In this document: positions 1 to 10,422 of the stretch, in pieces | Layout of the letters: every line of letters begins with the position of its first letter | How positions within the stretch are numbered: position 1 is the first letter of the stretch | Program-made: the position numbers and the translations under genes | DNA from: Megalobrama amblycephala | Taxonomy: Eukaryota > Chordata > Actinopteri > Cypriniformes > Xenocyprididae | Length of the DNA: 64,000 nucleotides | Assembly: GCF_018812025.1 (NCBI RefSeq) | Contig: NC_063052.1 | Span: forward strand, 21,211,414 to 21,275,413 | Direction: 5' to 3' | The notes under the pieces: model-generated | The model's database searches: none | What the model was told of the DNA's origin: nothing | What the model saw: the letters and a program-made list of their open reading frames with translations, nothing else

Positions 1-439
1 ATTAAATTACTGGTTGAAATGGCCCAATGTCAATAAAGTTTGCAGACATTTTGGGTCCGTGAACTGGATCTCGTTCAGGTCGCGCACTGTGGAAGGCCTG
101 ACTAACCTCTTCAAATTGCTGCGGAGCTGACGGCTCACATCAGGAATTCTCAATCTCATCCTCTGAATGAATGACACCTGTCTGCTCAGTTACCTGTCTT
201 CCATCAGCTGTTTTTGTTTTCTTGGACAAATTATCCAGTGTATTGGGACGCTTAGCTATTTTGCTGATTCCTAATCATTCTAACAACTATAAACTAATAA
301 GTAACCTATTTTGTTCTGCTGCCGCCTGTCAACATGGAGAAGTACATATAAATGCATATTAAACCATTTTCAAAAATGAAACTCCGTGTCCATGACTACA
401 ATAAATTGATGGCGATATGGTAGGGGACGTGTGTTAAAT
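1..439. other. Unassigned sequence, no gene called
   Basis: No convincing gene. On the minus strand a frame is open from about 170 down to a stop near 17; it encodes a basic Leu/Arg-rich stretch (RQLRSNLKRLVRPSTVRD) and is preceded by a pyrimidine-AG at about 172 that could be a splice acceptor. It could be a terminal exon or a transposase remnant. I cannot identify it. Confidence 0.3.
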
Positions 440-929
440 TTGGTGTTACTGCCCTCACTTTGGAAAATAGATGTATGAGTGCTGCCAGCATTGCTGGAGA
501 GGTTGAAGGGGTGGGGGGTCAGCCTGTCAGTACTCAGACCATATGCCACACACTGCATCAAATTGGTCTGCATGGCTGTCGTCCCAGAAGGAAGCCTCTT
601 CTAAAGATGATGCACAAGAAAGCCTGCAAACAGTTTGCTGAAGACAAGCAGACTAAGGACATGGATTACTGTGGTCTGATGAGACCAAGATAAACTTATC
701 TGGTTCAGATGGTGTCAAGCGTGTGTGGCGGCAACCAGGTGAGGAGACAAGTGTGTCTTGCCTACAGTCAAGCATGGTGGTGGGAGTGTCATGGTCTGGG
801 GCTGCATGAGTGCTGCTGGCACTGGGGAGCTACAGTTCAATGAGGGAACCATGAATGAGCAGAGCATGATCCCCTCCCTTCGGAGACTGGGCCGCAGTGC
901 AGTATTCCAACATGATAACGACCTCAAAC
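440..929 (+). pseudogene. Tc1-like transposase fragment, decayed
   Basis: Remnant of a Tc1/mariner DDE transposase, the enzyme that cuts and pastes Tc1 elements at TA sites. Readable pieces in order are the helix-turn-helix part (STQTICHTLHQIGLHGCRPR, about 520-585), the first catalytic Asp in WSDETK (about 670-690), the conserved KHGGGSVMVWGC block (about 770-810) and the second catalytic Asp in FQHDND (about 905-925). The pieces lie in more than one frame, so indels have accumulated. The DNA stops just after the second Asp, where a different repeat begins at 930; the third catalytic acidic residue and the C-terminus are missing, and no terminal repeats are visible. It cannot make an active enzyme. 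It belongs to a different Tc1 lineage from the element at 3201-4822. Confidence 0.85.
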
Positions 930-1336
930 TAGGGCTGCAACAAACGATTATTTTGATAATTAATCTACCCATTATTGAAACGATTGATCGACTAATCATC
1001 GATTATTACACTGATTAATCAGTATGCTTTGTTTGAGTAGTCCACTAGCAATTAGTTGAAATTCTGAGTTATACTTTCATCATTAAAACAAGGAAATCAC
1101 TTCAGCTTTTGAAGGTGTATTTTTAATGAATTTGTTAAAAAATACTGTTAAATACTGTTGTAATAAATTTTTAATAAGAGTTAAAAATATGTTTATGTAA
1201 TATTGTGCAAAATTTTTTGAAAAATGCTCCTTACATTTTCATGCAATTATCTGTACTGTCTACTCCTTACGTTTTAAAAATAGCCTCGCTACTCTTATTT
1301 AATTTCGGTTTGTTTTCATTACGGCTTGTCATCGTT

Positions 1337-1337
<1 letters not shown>
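930..1337 (+). mobile_element. hAT-like nonautonomous element, truncated
   Basis: Begins with TAGGGCTGCAAC followed by many ATTGATTAAT-like words, a terminal pattern common in dispersed fish hAT-type elements (recalled, not searched). It abuts the broken Tc1 transposase at 929. The matching right terminus was not found, and the sequence runs into a poly-A tract. No ORF. Confidence 0.5.

Positions 1338-1372
<35 letters not shown>
1338..1372. repeat. Poly(A) tract, 35 bp
   Basis: Uninterrupted run of 35 A. It may be a retroposon tail or a simple repeat; no retroposon body was recognised immediately upstream. Confidence 0.9.
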
Positions 1373-1374
<2 letters not shown>

Positions 1375-1880
1375 ATCCAGATAAATTGCGCCATCCGGAT
1401 AGAGTGAATTTGATTGTGGTTGGATGAGAAGTATAAATATTCCGACACCCTATTGGTACACGATCCACCGCACCTGCACATGACACAAATCATGTCACAC
1501 TCCATCCAAATCATGTCTCTAAAAGGACATAGCCAGTGTTGGGGTCGTTACTTAAAAAAATATTATTTCTTAAAAGTTATTATTTCTCCAGTACTGGCTC
1601 ATTTATCAAACGGGTGCTTTCTCTTCCTCCGCAAATTAAGCTACAGTTGGTAGCTCGGTAGAGAGACGTTTGAATAAATTGGTGTTCGCGATTGACCATT
1701 TTGTAATAAGTAGGATATACTAACTTTGTAACTTGTTACCCCCAACACTGGACATAGCAGATGTCTGTACATTTTGACATCTGTGTTTGCGTGTATTTGA
1801 CTATATTCAGGTGCAATGAGAACTGCGCAGGCTCGCAGAGAGAGCGTACGTGAGAGGGCGCTTCTGTTGTGTGCCATTCA
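1373..1880. other. Unassigned AT-rich sequence
   Basis: No supported gene or RNA. Starts with an imperfect inverted word pair (ACTATCCAGAT ... ATCCGGATAGAG) that may be the end of another DNA element. Confidence 0.3.
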
Positions 1881-2096
1881 GCGAGATTCCGCTTATCCCA
1901 CCTTCACAACAAGTTAATCGGTAAAGAATTGTAATTGAATTGTAATTTTGTGATCTATGATCTTTAACAATAATTTGGCTGTAAGCTGAAATTAAATTAA
2001 ACCCGCCAAAGTGGCAAGTGGAAGTGGCTGTCTTACCCGCCACAGCTGAAATCTACCCACATTTGGCGGGTTGGTGGGTGTTAATGTGAAGCCCTG
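1881..2096. mobile_element. hAT-like element, right end
   Basis: Contains GGCGGGTTGGTGGGTG and finishes TTAATGTGAAGCCCTG. The end CAGGGCTTCACATTAA (reverse strand) has the CAGGG...start typical of hAT termini. The left end was not found, so target duplications cannot be checked. Confidence 0.45.
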
Positions 2097-2949
2097 ATTG
2101 TTACTGCCCTGGGTACACCAATTTTCCTGCCCATTGCCCTCACAGATTTAGCTAAGCTTGGATGTACATTTACATTCCAGTAAAGGTTATTGATGACATG
2201 CCTCTGAAGTTTGACTTTTTGCACCATTACAGTACTTATAGGCAACTAGTCATCATATCTTCCGCTCCATGAAACACGTTAATGCTCAGTAGTACACATA
2301 TATGGTTCTTTAATGTATTTGCACTGTACTAAAATGCATTCATTTTCAATGGGCATATATGTGGCTGAAACAGGTAGCCTAGTGCATCCCAAATTGTTCA
2401 ACATTAACATTTCAATATAACATTATAGTCATTATGGCCTTTAGAAAAATGTTTTTTGGAGGAGGTGGGGTAGTGCACAAAAGGCCCCTGTGGCGCAGCC
2501 TAAGCTTTTGTCCTTAATGGCATTTATTTCCTTACATTACTTTTACTTTTATACTTTAAGTACTTTTGAAACCAGGACTTTTACAGTTTTACTTGAGTAA
2601 AAAGCTTGAGTTGATACTTCAACTTCTACAGAAGTATTTTTAAACCCTACTATCTATACTTCTACCTGAGTAATGAATGTGAATACTTTTGACACCAGTG
2701 TTATGTTTTATGCTGTTAAACTCCCATATTTTATGGGTTCGACTTCGTTTGCACTATGCACTCCAAAGCACAGATTTGATCCGGGAGGGCTTCGTTACAG
2801 TATTGCGCTACAGCGCCACACTGGTCAAACCGCGTCATTGCAGGCCCTTCAAATAGGTCCTATGAGATCAAAAGACTATTCGACAACAAAAATATTTGAC
2901 AAAGTTTTTATTGTCGACGTTGTTGATAATGTTGACAAATTGTTTAAGC
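2097..2949. other. Unassigned, with one dispersed repeat
   Basis: No gene seen. About 2520-2700 is a low-complexity dispersed fish-type repeat rich in 'acttttactt', 'acttgagta' and 'cttctac' words. The open frame that starts at 2673 is an artefact of the Tc1 fragment and pentanucleotide repeat that follow. Confidence 0.35.
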
Positions 2950-3057
2950 CCTACCCCAAACACACCTCCATGACGACAACTGCCTTACTAAAGAAGCTGA
3001 GGGTAAAGGTGATGGACTGGCCAAGCATGTCTCCAGACCTAAACCCTATTGAGCATC
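2950..3057 (+). pseudogene. Tc1 transposase C-terminal fragment
   Basis: A roughly 36-codon piece of a Tc1-family transposase. It starts at the block after the second catalytic Asp (PKHTS) and runs to the third catalytic site (SPDLNPIEH, whose Glu is the last catalytic acid). It is flanked on the right by a (TATTA)n tract and has no terminal repeats of its own. Its sequence ([20 protein letters not shown]) differs from the neighbouring complete element (TKEWLHNNSMTVLEWPSQSL), so it is a separate older insertion. Non-functional. Confidence 0.8.
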
Positions 3058-3068
3058 ACGTGTGTGTG

Positions 3069-3157
3069 TATATTATATTATATTATATTATATTATATTA
3101 TATTATATTATATTATATTATATTATATTATATTATATTATATTATATTATATTATA
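3069..3157. repeat. (TATTA)n microsatellite
   Basis: About 17-18 near-perfect copies of a TATTA pentamer. Because 5 is not a multiple of 3, all three forward frames encode the same Ile/Leu/Tyr-rich peptide, which creates false ORFs here. Confidence 0.95.
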
Positions 3158-3200
3158 TATACACACTTTTGAGCTGCTGTTGTTGCAGAAGTGGAGGATA

Positions 3201-4821
3201 TACAGTGGGTACGGAAAGTATTCAGACCCCCTTAAATTTTTCAATCTTTGTTATATTGCAGCCATTTGCTAAAATCATTTAAGTTCATTTTTTTCCTCAT
3301 TAATGTACACACAGCACCCCATATTGACAGAAAAACACAGAATTGTTGACATTTTTGCAGATTTATTAAAAAAGAAAAACTGAAATATCACATGGTCCTA
3401 AGTATTCAGACCCTTTGCTGTGACACTCATTTATTTAACTCAGGTGCTGTCCATTTCTTCTGATCATCCTTGAGATGGTTCTACACCTTCATTTGAGTCC
3501 AGCTGTGTTTGATTATACTGATTGGACTTGATTAGGAAAGCCACACACCTGTCTATATAAGACCTTACAGCTCACAGTGCATGTCAGAGCAAATGAGAAT
3601 CATGATGTCAAAGGAACTGCCTGAAGAGCTCAGAGACAGAATTGTGGCAAGGCACAGATCTGGCCAAGGTTACAAAAAAATTCTGCTGCACTTAAGGTTC
3701 CTAAGAGCACAGTGGCCTCCATAATCCTTAAATGGAAGACGTCTGGGACGACCAGAACCCTTCCTAGAGCTGGCCGTCGGGCCAAACTGAGCTATCGGGG
3801 GAGAAGAGCCTTGGTGAGAGAGGTAAAGAAGAACCCAAAGATCACTGTGGCTGAGCTCCAGAGATGCAGTCGGGAGATGGGAGAAAGTTGTAGAAAGTCA
3901 ACCATCACTGCAGCCCTCCACCAGTTGGGGCTTTATGGCAGAGTGGCCCGACGGAAGCCTCTCCTCAGTGCAAGACACATGAAAGCCCGCATGGAGTTTG
4001 CTAAAAAACACCTGAAGGACTCCAAGATGGTGAGAAATAAGATTCTCTGGTCTGATGAGACCAAGATAGAACTCTTTGGCCTTAATTCTAAGTGGTATAT
4101 GTGGAGAAAACCAGGCACTGCTCATCACCTGTCCAATACAGTCCCAACAGTGAAGCATGGTGGTGGCAGCATCATGCTGTGGGGGTGTTTTTCAGCTGCA
4201 GGGACAGGACGACTGGTTGCAATCGAGGGAAAGATGAATACGGCCAAGTACAGGGATATCCTGGACGAAAAACTTCTCCAGAGTGCTCAGGACCTCAAAC
4301 TGGGCTGAAGGTTTACCTTCCAACAAGACAATGACACCAAGCACACAGCTAAAATAACGAAAGAGTGGCTTCACAACAACTCCATGACTGTTCTTGAATG
4401 GCCTAGCCAGAGCCTTGACTTAAACCTAATTGAGCATCTCTGGAGAGAACTAAAAATGGCTGTCCACCAACGTTTACCATCCAACCTGACAGAACTGGAG
4501 AGGATCTACAAGGAGGAATGTCAGAGGATCCCCAAATCCAGGTGTGAAAAACTTGTTGTATCTTTCCCAAAAAGACTCATGGCTGTATTAGATCAAAAGG
4601 GTGCTTCTACTAAATACTGAGCAAAGGGTCTGAATACTTGTGATATTCAGTTTTTCTTTTTTAATAAATCTGCAAAAATGTCAACAATTCTGTTTTTCTG
4701 TCAATATGGGGTGCTGTGTGTACATTAATGAGGAAAAAGAATGAACTTAAATGATTTTAGCAAATGGCTGCAATATAACAAAGAGTGAAAAATTTAAGGG
4801 GCTCTGAATTCTTTCCGTACC

Positions 4822-4822
<1 letters not shown>
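3201..4822 (+). mobile_element. Tc1/mariner transposon with long terminal inverted repeats
   Basis: Nearly complete Tc1-class element of about 1.6 kb. The left end starts at a TA (3201-3202) with CAGTGGGTACGGAAAGTATT. A terminal inverted repeat of about 200 bp (3203-3420) recurs inverted at 4621-4822, sharing for example 'tcaatatggggtgctgtgtg' with its complement on the left. A second GTATTCAGACCC word inside each repeat is the inner transposase-binding direct repeat typical of this class. The right end is damaged: CCGTACCC is followed directly by a (TA)n expansion. It carries one transposase gene (3602-4620), which is broken. Confidence 0.93.
3602..4620 (+). pseudogene. Tc1 transposase, one frameshift and one nonsense
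   Basis: DD34E-type transposase gene, about 340 codons, the usual family length. The start is the ATG at 3602 (MSKELPEEL...), the family's normal N-terminus. A one-base deletion near 3690, in the A-run/ATT region of the helix-turn-helix, moves the frame; the rest reads from about 3712. An in-frame TGA at 4306-4308 interrupts the protein just before the FQQDND motif, and the frame then continues unbroken to the TGA at 4618-4620. The catalytic set is visible: Asp in WSDETK, Asp in QQDND, Glu in LIEHLWRELK. The Pro residues normally flanking the last motif are Leu here (SLDLNLIEH). The product cannot be made as one protein. The TGA is one transition from an Arg CGA, as expected of CpG decay. Confidence 0.92.

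Positions 4823-4912
<90 letters not shown>
4823..4912. repeat. (TA)n microsatellite at the Tc1 right end
   Basis: About 45 TA dinucleotides, sitting exactly where the Tc1 right terminus and its TA target should meet. It is flanked by inverted 16-bp arms (4807-4822 and 4916-4931). Confidence 0.95.
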
Positions 4913-4916
<4 letters not shown>

Positions 4917-4931
4917 GGTACGGAAAGAATT

Positions 4932-6065
4932 GATGTCATCATTTATTGTTATAATATTCAAGGGATGTTCTCTTCAACATTTGGGGAGAAAATTACTAAC
5001 CCTGATTTTGTTAATTCTGTATATAGTTCAGATATAATTGTTTTACTTGAGACATGGAGTCATTTAGACTCCAAAATCCACATTCATTCAAACTACAGAG
5101 AGCAAACTATACCCTCAATCAAACAGCCTAATGTTAAAAACGGAAGAAATTCAGGAATTATAGTTTGGTTTAAAGACCATCTGTGGCATTATATTCAATC
5201 TGAAAAAAGGGAAAACACATTTGAATAAAACTTAAAGAGCGTTTGTGTTTAGATGAGGATCTGTACCTGTGTGCCACATATATCCCCCCATATGAGTCGC
5301 CTTATTACAGCACTCATGTTCAGAACATCAGAGACTAATTTCTATTGACTTAATTTAGAGAAGAGAAGAAAACGACCAATTTAGCAAATGAACAGTTAAC
5401 TAAAATCATATATCTTTTATACACTGGTCAGAAAAGGCCTGAGAAAAAGAAAAATTTACAGATGCAAAAAAGAAATGTGAAAATTCTGTGGTGTGGATGG
5501 AATATCTAATGAGATGCTGAAACACAGCAGCCACAAACTGAAAGATGCTATTCTAAAATGATTAAATCTCTTATTAAAAACAGGACACTCACCTGAGATA
5601 TGGAAAAAAAAAAAAAAAAAATTGTTTTTCAAACAAGGTGAGTAGTACGAACCAAATAATTGCAGAGGCATCACAGTGAGCAGTAACCTTGGAAAACTAT
5701 TCTGTTCCATTATTAATGGCAGATTAGTTCAGTTCATTCACGAACACAAGATTTTAAGGAATTGTCAAATTGGATTTATGCCCAATCAGAGAACATCAAA
5801 TCACATTTACACACTTCACACACTAAAACAAAAATATGTTCATCAAAAAAAGCTTAATTGCTTCATTGATTTTAAAAAAGACTTTGATTCTTTATGGCAT
5901 AATGGACTTTTTCTAAAACTTATCCAATGTGGAATAGGAGGAAGGACATATTATAAATGATATATACAATGGGAACAAGTGCTGTGTCAAGATCAATGAC
6001 AGACTAACTGATTATTTCAGTCAGAATAAAGGAGTCAGTCAAGGCTGCAGCCTCAGCCTGACTCT
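4932..6065 (+). mobile_element. LINE (Nimb/I-like) fragment, part 1: endonuclease and RT
   Basis: First of three pieces of one non-LTR retrotransposon. 4940-5228 encodes an APE-type endonuclease N-terminus (NIQG..., then DIIVLLETWSHLDSKI). 5440-6065 encodes the reverse transcriptase: a region resembling LKLLNLLLKTGHSPEIWK, then LGKLFCSIINGRL, QIGFMPNQRTSNHIYTLHTL and the motif-A region FIDFKKDFDSLWHNGLF. One frameshift follows at about 5955, then NKGVSQGCSLSLTL (RT motif B). The frame breaks at 6065, where a hAT element is inserted. In the motif-A block the usual KAFDS is KDFDS. Clade assignment rests on these motifs and on the (TGAAT)n-like tail of part 3; CR1-like is the alternative. Inactive. 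Confidence 0.85.
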
Positions 6066-7106
6066 CAGGCCCGTCGCCAAGGGGGGGCATTAGGGAGCAA
6101 TAAGGAGCAGTGCCCCCTTTTTTACCTTTATAAAGGGTATTTCCCTCTAACCTTATTAAATGTATGCTGCATCTTTCATTTTATTTTTTTATTTGATCAA
6201 TAAATTCACTTAGAATAATTAGACACACAGGGCTATTATCAATCAAATCAAATCAAATCAAATCATTGACACTTATAAATGACAGCTGCTTTAAATAAGA
6301 GACTGTTTTAACATGAAACTAAAATGCCAGTAGCATTTGACCGCCTTAATGATTGAGTCATTGAGTCATTCATTCAAACGATTAGTTCAAATAGCCGATT
6401 CATTCAAGAATGAGGCAGTTGTTTATGAATGGGTCATTGAATCTTTGATTCAACCGGTTCATTCAAAACATTGAATCATTCAGTAAAGAAAGACGACTGA
6501 GTGTTGCTCTAAGGTACGTGTGCAATGGTTCTGCTGTGATCTTTGTTTGGAACTGTTTTCGCTGCTGAAATAGAACAAAAACAGGCAATATTGTGTCTCA
6601 TGTAAGTGACTTAATATTAACTACTTGTTTATTGAACTGTCGTGAAGTGTCGCATTTATTGTCACATCAGTGTCGCATTTTCAATTATGATGGTGACGCA
6701 ATCTGGAGGACAGTACTGTTGGTCGTGTGATGTTGCTTAACTGTATCATATGTAATAAATATAAAAACTCCACATTTTTAATTTTTACCACGTTAACTGA
6801 GTTTCTTTGTGTGTGCTGTTCTCATTTGTTTCGATTTCTGCTCGAGATGAGCTGCAATCCACTATCGATCCCCATTTACACCAAATGTAATAAAATCAGT
6901 CACTCTCTAGTTTTTGGTGTAGTTTGGTCTAATTAGGATGAAATATCTTGTGTTTTGGCGTTTATGTTTATAGTCTATTACATTAATAATAAATACGGGA
7001 TATTATTGTTTTGGTGAGTCTGTTTCTCGGATCATAAAAATGTCTCCCCCCCCATAAAAGCGAAATGCCCCCCCCCCCCATTCTGTCTGTTCTGGCGACG
7101 GCCCTG
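6066..7106. mobile_element. Nonautonomous hAT element in the LINE
   Basis: Terminal inverted repeats CAGGCCCGTCGCC (6066-6078) and GGCGACGGCCCTG (7094-7106), 12 of 13 matching, with G-runs/C-runs just inside both ends. The flanking 8-mers CTGACTCT (6058-6065) and CCGACACC (7107-7114) match at 5 of 8, consistent with an old 8-bp hAT target duplication. The interior of about 1 kb has no transposase. It includes a run of ATTCAT/TGAATC words at 6340-6480 and short C- and G-runs. Confidence 0.8.
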
Positions 7107-7116
7107 CCGACACCCT

Positions 7117-7929
7117 TTAAAGGATTATTTCACTTTGAAATGAAAAATAGCCCAAACTTTACTTACCCTCAAGCCATCCTAGGTGTATATTACTTTCTTG
7201 TTTCTGACGAAGACAATCGGAGAAATATTAATATCCGGACGCATCCGAACTTTATAATGGCAGTGATAGTGTTCAGTGAGTATGAGCTGAACAAAGAGCT
7301 TCCATCCGCATCCATCCATCATAAACGTGTACTCCACATGGCTCTGGAGTGTTAATAAAGGCCTTCTGAATTGAAGCAATGTGTTTGTGTAAAAAATTAT
7401 CCATATTTAAACAAGTTATGAAGTTGAATATCGAGCTTCCGCCAGATCGCTTTCCACATACAAATTACGAAGAAAGTGTAAACTTGCGTCGTGTAAATTA
7501 GTTTTTCCGTAAGTTTAATAGGGAAGACACGTGACGTAGCGTAAGCTTTGTGAACTGCAAGAGGTTTACACTTTCTGCGTATGTTGAATATGGAAGGCGG
7601 TCTGACGGAAGCTCGAAATTCGACTTCCTAACTTATTTAAATATGGGTATTTTTTTACACAAACACATCGCTTCGCTTCAGAAGGCCTTTATTAACACTC
7701 CGAAGCCATGCGGAGTACACGTTTATGATGGATGGATGTGGATGGAAGCACTTTCTTTAGGTCATACTCATTGAACTCGATCACTGCCATTATAAAGCTC
7801 GAATGCATCAGGATATTTATTAATATTTCTCAGATTGTCTTCATCAGAAACAAGAAAGTCATATACACCTAGGATGGCTTGAGGTAAATGTTGGGCTAAT
7901 TTTCATTTCAAAGTGAACTAATCCTTTAA
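7117..7929. mobile_element. TTAA-target foldback MITE
   Basis: Near-complete palindrome. The left arm (about 7121-7505) pairs with the right arm (about 7535-7925), for example AGGATTATTTCACTTTGAAA against TTTCAAAGTGAACTAATCCT. Both ends are flanked by TTAA (7117-7120 and 7926-7929), the target duplication used by piggyBac and Kolobok transposases. It has no ORF of its own; the apparent ORFs on both strands are mirror images of the arms. Confidence 0.85.
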
Positions 7930-8183
7930 TATCTATATCAATGAGTTGGCATCAGCACCTGAGAAGTTTTCTTGTCCTGGTCTGACACTTGAGGGCAGAG
8001 AAATCAAATGCCTTCTCATGAAGAGGGACTGCATGAAAGCCTATCAATTCTAGAACAGTACAGTACCTTACCAATAAACATGGAGAAGTCCAAAATTATG
8101 ATCTTCCAGAAAAAACAAAAAACAAAAAAAAAAAAACGCTTTACTGACCAAAAAATAAAAAAATAAAAAAATAAAAAAATAAA
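7930..8183 (+). mobile_element. LINE (Nimb/I-like) fragment, part 2: RT continuation
   Basis: The reverse transcriptase frame broken at 6065 resumes here: IYINELASAPEKF, CPGLTLEGREIKCLL and, in the same frame after a short interruption, NMEKSKIMIFQKK. These blocks follow RT motif B in this LINE group. Position and frame match part 1 exactly once the two insertions between 6066 and 7925 are set aside. It ends in an A-rich (AAAAAAT)n stretch where the next element starts at 8184. Confidence 0.82.
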
Positions 8184-9909
8184 TATAGCCGCAAGCAGCG
8201 ATGGCGGGCCCAAGCCCGGTGGCACCGCCACCCCGGTGGCTTCAGGGCAACTGTGCACAGCGGGCAATAGGCATTTAAAACGGTTAAACATCAAAGGACT
8301 ATGTCAAATTCACTCCACATTTACTGCACTACAAGGTGCTGCTATAGAGCCCCTCCTCCCTGCCCATTTTCAAAGTATTACATGTGCCAAGTTTTAACAT
8401 TATTCTGATGAATTTTGAAGCAAATCAGGTAAAAATAAGAGGGTGATCTCAATGTATGCTGAAAGTGACACATTTTCTGCTTCCAGTTGGTGGCGCTATG
8501 ACTTTGAATCACAATAGTCACATCCATGTGATCAGCCTTGTACAACGAAGACTAAGCCGAAGTTTCATCAAAATCAATTAATGTATGCAGAAGTTATAAC
8601 ACTTTGTTTCCCTTTTCTTGCCATAAATTCGTTGCCTCGCCACGGCCAAACCATTTGAGATATCCAAAATCCGTTTGCAATTAAACAACTTCAATGTGTT
8701 AGCAACAAGTTAAAAAAAGTTTGGTGTAAATTGGATAAACCCTGTAGGAGTAGTATTATAAAATTCATAGCCTGTTTTTTCAAAAAATTAACATTCAAAC
8801 CAAAATAGCTGACTTCCTGTTGGTCGGAGCTAATGAATGTAAATTAGAAAATTGTCCGGCTTGATGAGAACAATATGTGTACCGAGTTTGGTGACTGTAG
8901 GAAAAACTAACCCCCCCACTTTTGTCAAAAGGTGGCGCTACTGAGCCCCTCCACCACGCCCATTTCTATGGCTTTGTCCATGTCTACTGGTTGACAATAT
9001 TGATGTGTGTGTCGAGTTTCATGCAATTTGAAGCATGTTAAGAGCCTCAAAAACACTCAAGAATATTATTACAGTTTGACCTGTTGCCATGGCAACAATA
9101 TTTCAAATATCAAAAATCCTGTCATAGGTCTACATCTGCTGTGTATTGACATTACACTGATGAAGTTTGAAGCAAATCAGGTAAAAATAAGAGGGTGATC
9201 TCAAAACATTTCAAAAAGTGATACACTTCCTGCTGCCAGTTGGTGGCGCTATAACTTTGACTCACAATAGTCACATCCATGTGATCAGACTCCTATAACG
9301 AACACACTCGTGAAGTTTCATAAAGATCAATACATGTATGCAGACGTTATAAAACATTTCCTGTTTCCTTTTTCTCGCCATAAATTCGTTGCCTCGCCAC
9401 GGCCAAACCGTTCGAGATATCAAAAATCCCCTGGCAATTTTTCATCATCAGTGTCTTGACTTCATGCTGACCGAGTTTGGTGGCGATCGGATTAATCGTC
9501 TAGGAGGAGTATATCAAATTCCAGAGCATGCGTTTTTCAAACAACCCTTAATAGCTGACTTCCTGTTGGCGTGGTGTTTAACTTAGAGCACGAAAGTTGT
9601 TCGGCCCGATGAGGTCTATATGTGTACTGAGTTTCATACTAATACGTGCAAGCGTGTTTAATATATGGACCAAATTTTCAGACTTTTTTCAAGGGGGCGC
9701 TGTCGAGCCCCCTGCCACGCCCGGGTACCAGCCTCTCCGGCGTCCTAATGGCCGCGGATTCCAATGTGTGTGCCAATTTTCAAGAGTTTTTGAGCATGTT
9801 AAGGCCCCCAAAATGCCCCGGAAGACGGAAAAAAAATAAATAAATAAATAATAATAATAATCCTTAGAAGAACAAGAGGGCCCTGCGCGAATTTTCGCTT
9901 GGGCCCTAA
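8184..9909 (-). mobile_element. (TTA)n-associated stem-loop-headed element, minus orientation
   Basis: Same superfamily as the array at 31.3-40.5 kb, but inverted. Its head, read on the minus strand from 9909, is GGGCCC...GGGCCC enclosing AAGCGAAAATTCGC, a stem-loop, and abuts an (AAT)n tract. Its tail at 8184-8225 reads on the minus strand as CGCTGCTTGCGGCTATA, matching the GCTGCTTGCAGCTATA tails of the array. The body has two internal units about 755 bp apart: the word GTTGCCTCGCCACGGCCAAA occurs at about 8630 and 9389, and GGTGGCGCTAT occurs in both. No coding capacity is recognised. Confidence 0.7.
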
Positions 9910-9912
9910 TAA

Positions 9913-9961
<49 letters not shown>
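9910..9961. repeat. (AAT)n microsatellite
   Basis: About 16 AAT units joining the (TTA)n-associated element to the L2 fragment. The same tract precedes the second L2 copy at 29483. Confidence 0.95.
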
Positions 9962-9963
<2 letters not shown>

Positions 9964-10422
9964 TCACACCCCTCCCCCACATTCATGCACGCATGTATAG
10001 GTTACACACATAAACGGAGAGAGAAAGAGAGAGACCATTCATGCAGTGAATTTCTTCACTGACAAAACATCAACCATCAGCAGTCAGTTCTCAGTTCCAC
10101 ACACAAAAGGAACTTGGACCATCCACAGCCACAAATCATCTCACTTCCTTCTCTCCCCTCACTCCTCTCCTCTCCAGTCATCCTACCACCATCCTCTCAC
10201 ACCTTCTACAGGCCATCTCTCCTACACTTTCACCAACACTCACACATTATCAATACATTACTCCACACCGGCATTTTCCCTACCACATTCAAGCAGGCTC
10301 AGGTAACCCCACTGCTTAAAAACCCCACATTAAACACATCACATGTAGACAGTTACAGACCTGTCTCTCTCCTACCATTCATAGCAAAAAACACTTGAAC
10401 GGGTTGTTTTCAACCAGGTATC
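9962..10422 (+). mobile_element. L2 LINE fragment, copy 1 (pre-RT region)
   Basis: 5'-truncated L2-clade non-LTR retrotransposon. The frame from about 10114 encodes HTGIFPTTFKQAQVTPLLKN and YRPVSLLPFIAK, the block just upstream of the RT core in L2 elements. A one-base A insertion near 10390 shifts the frame compared with copy 2 (29531-29988); otherwise the two are nearly identical. It ends at the target word CAGGTATC where a hAT MITE begins. The RT core is absent from this copy. Confidence 0.85.

Noticed and set aside
2673..3282. 199-aa and 77-aa ORFs
   Set aside because: They join a Tc1 transposase scrap to a (TATTA)n tract that is open in every forward frame; not a gene.
4757..5228. ORFs rich in Ile-Tyr on both strands
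   Set aside because: Products of the (TA)n tract; the + strand ORF's C-terminal half is LINE endonuclease and is annotated as such.
10046..10306. 86-aa Ser/His-rich ORF (also 29613-29873)
   Set aside because: Out-of-frame reading of the L2 pre-RT region; the RT-like frame starts at 10114 and 29681.
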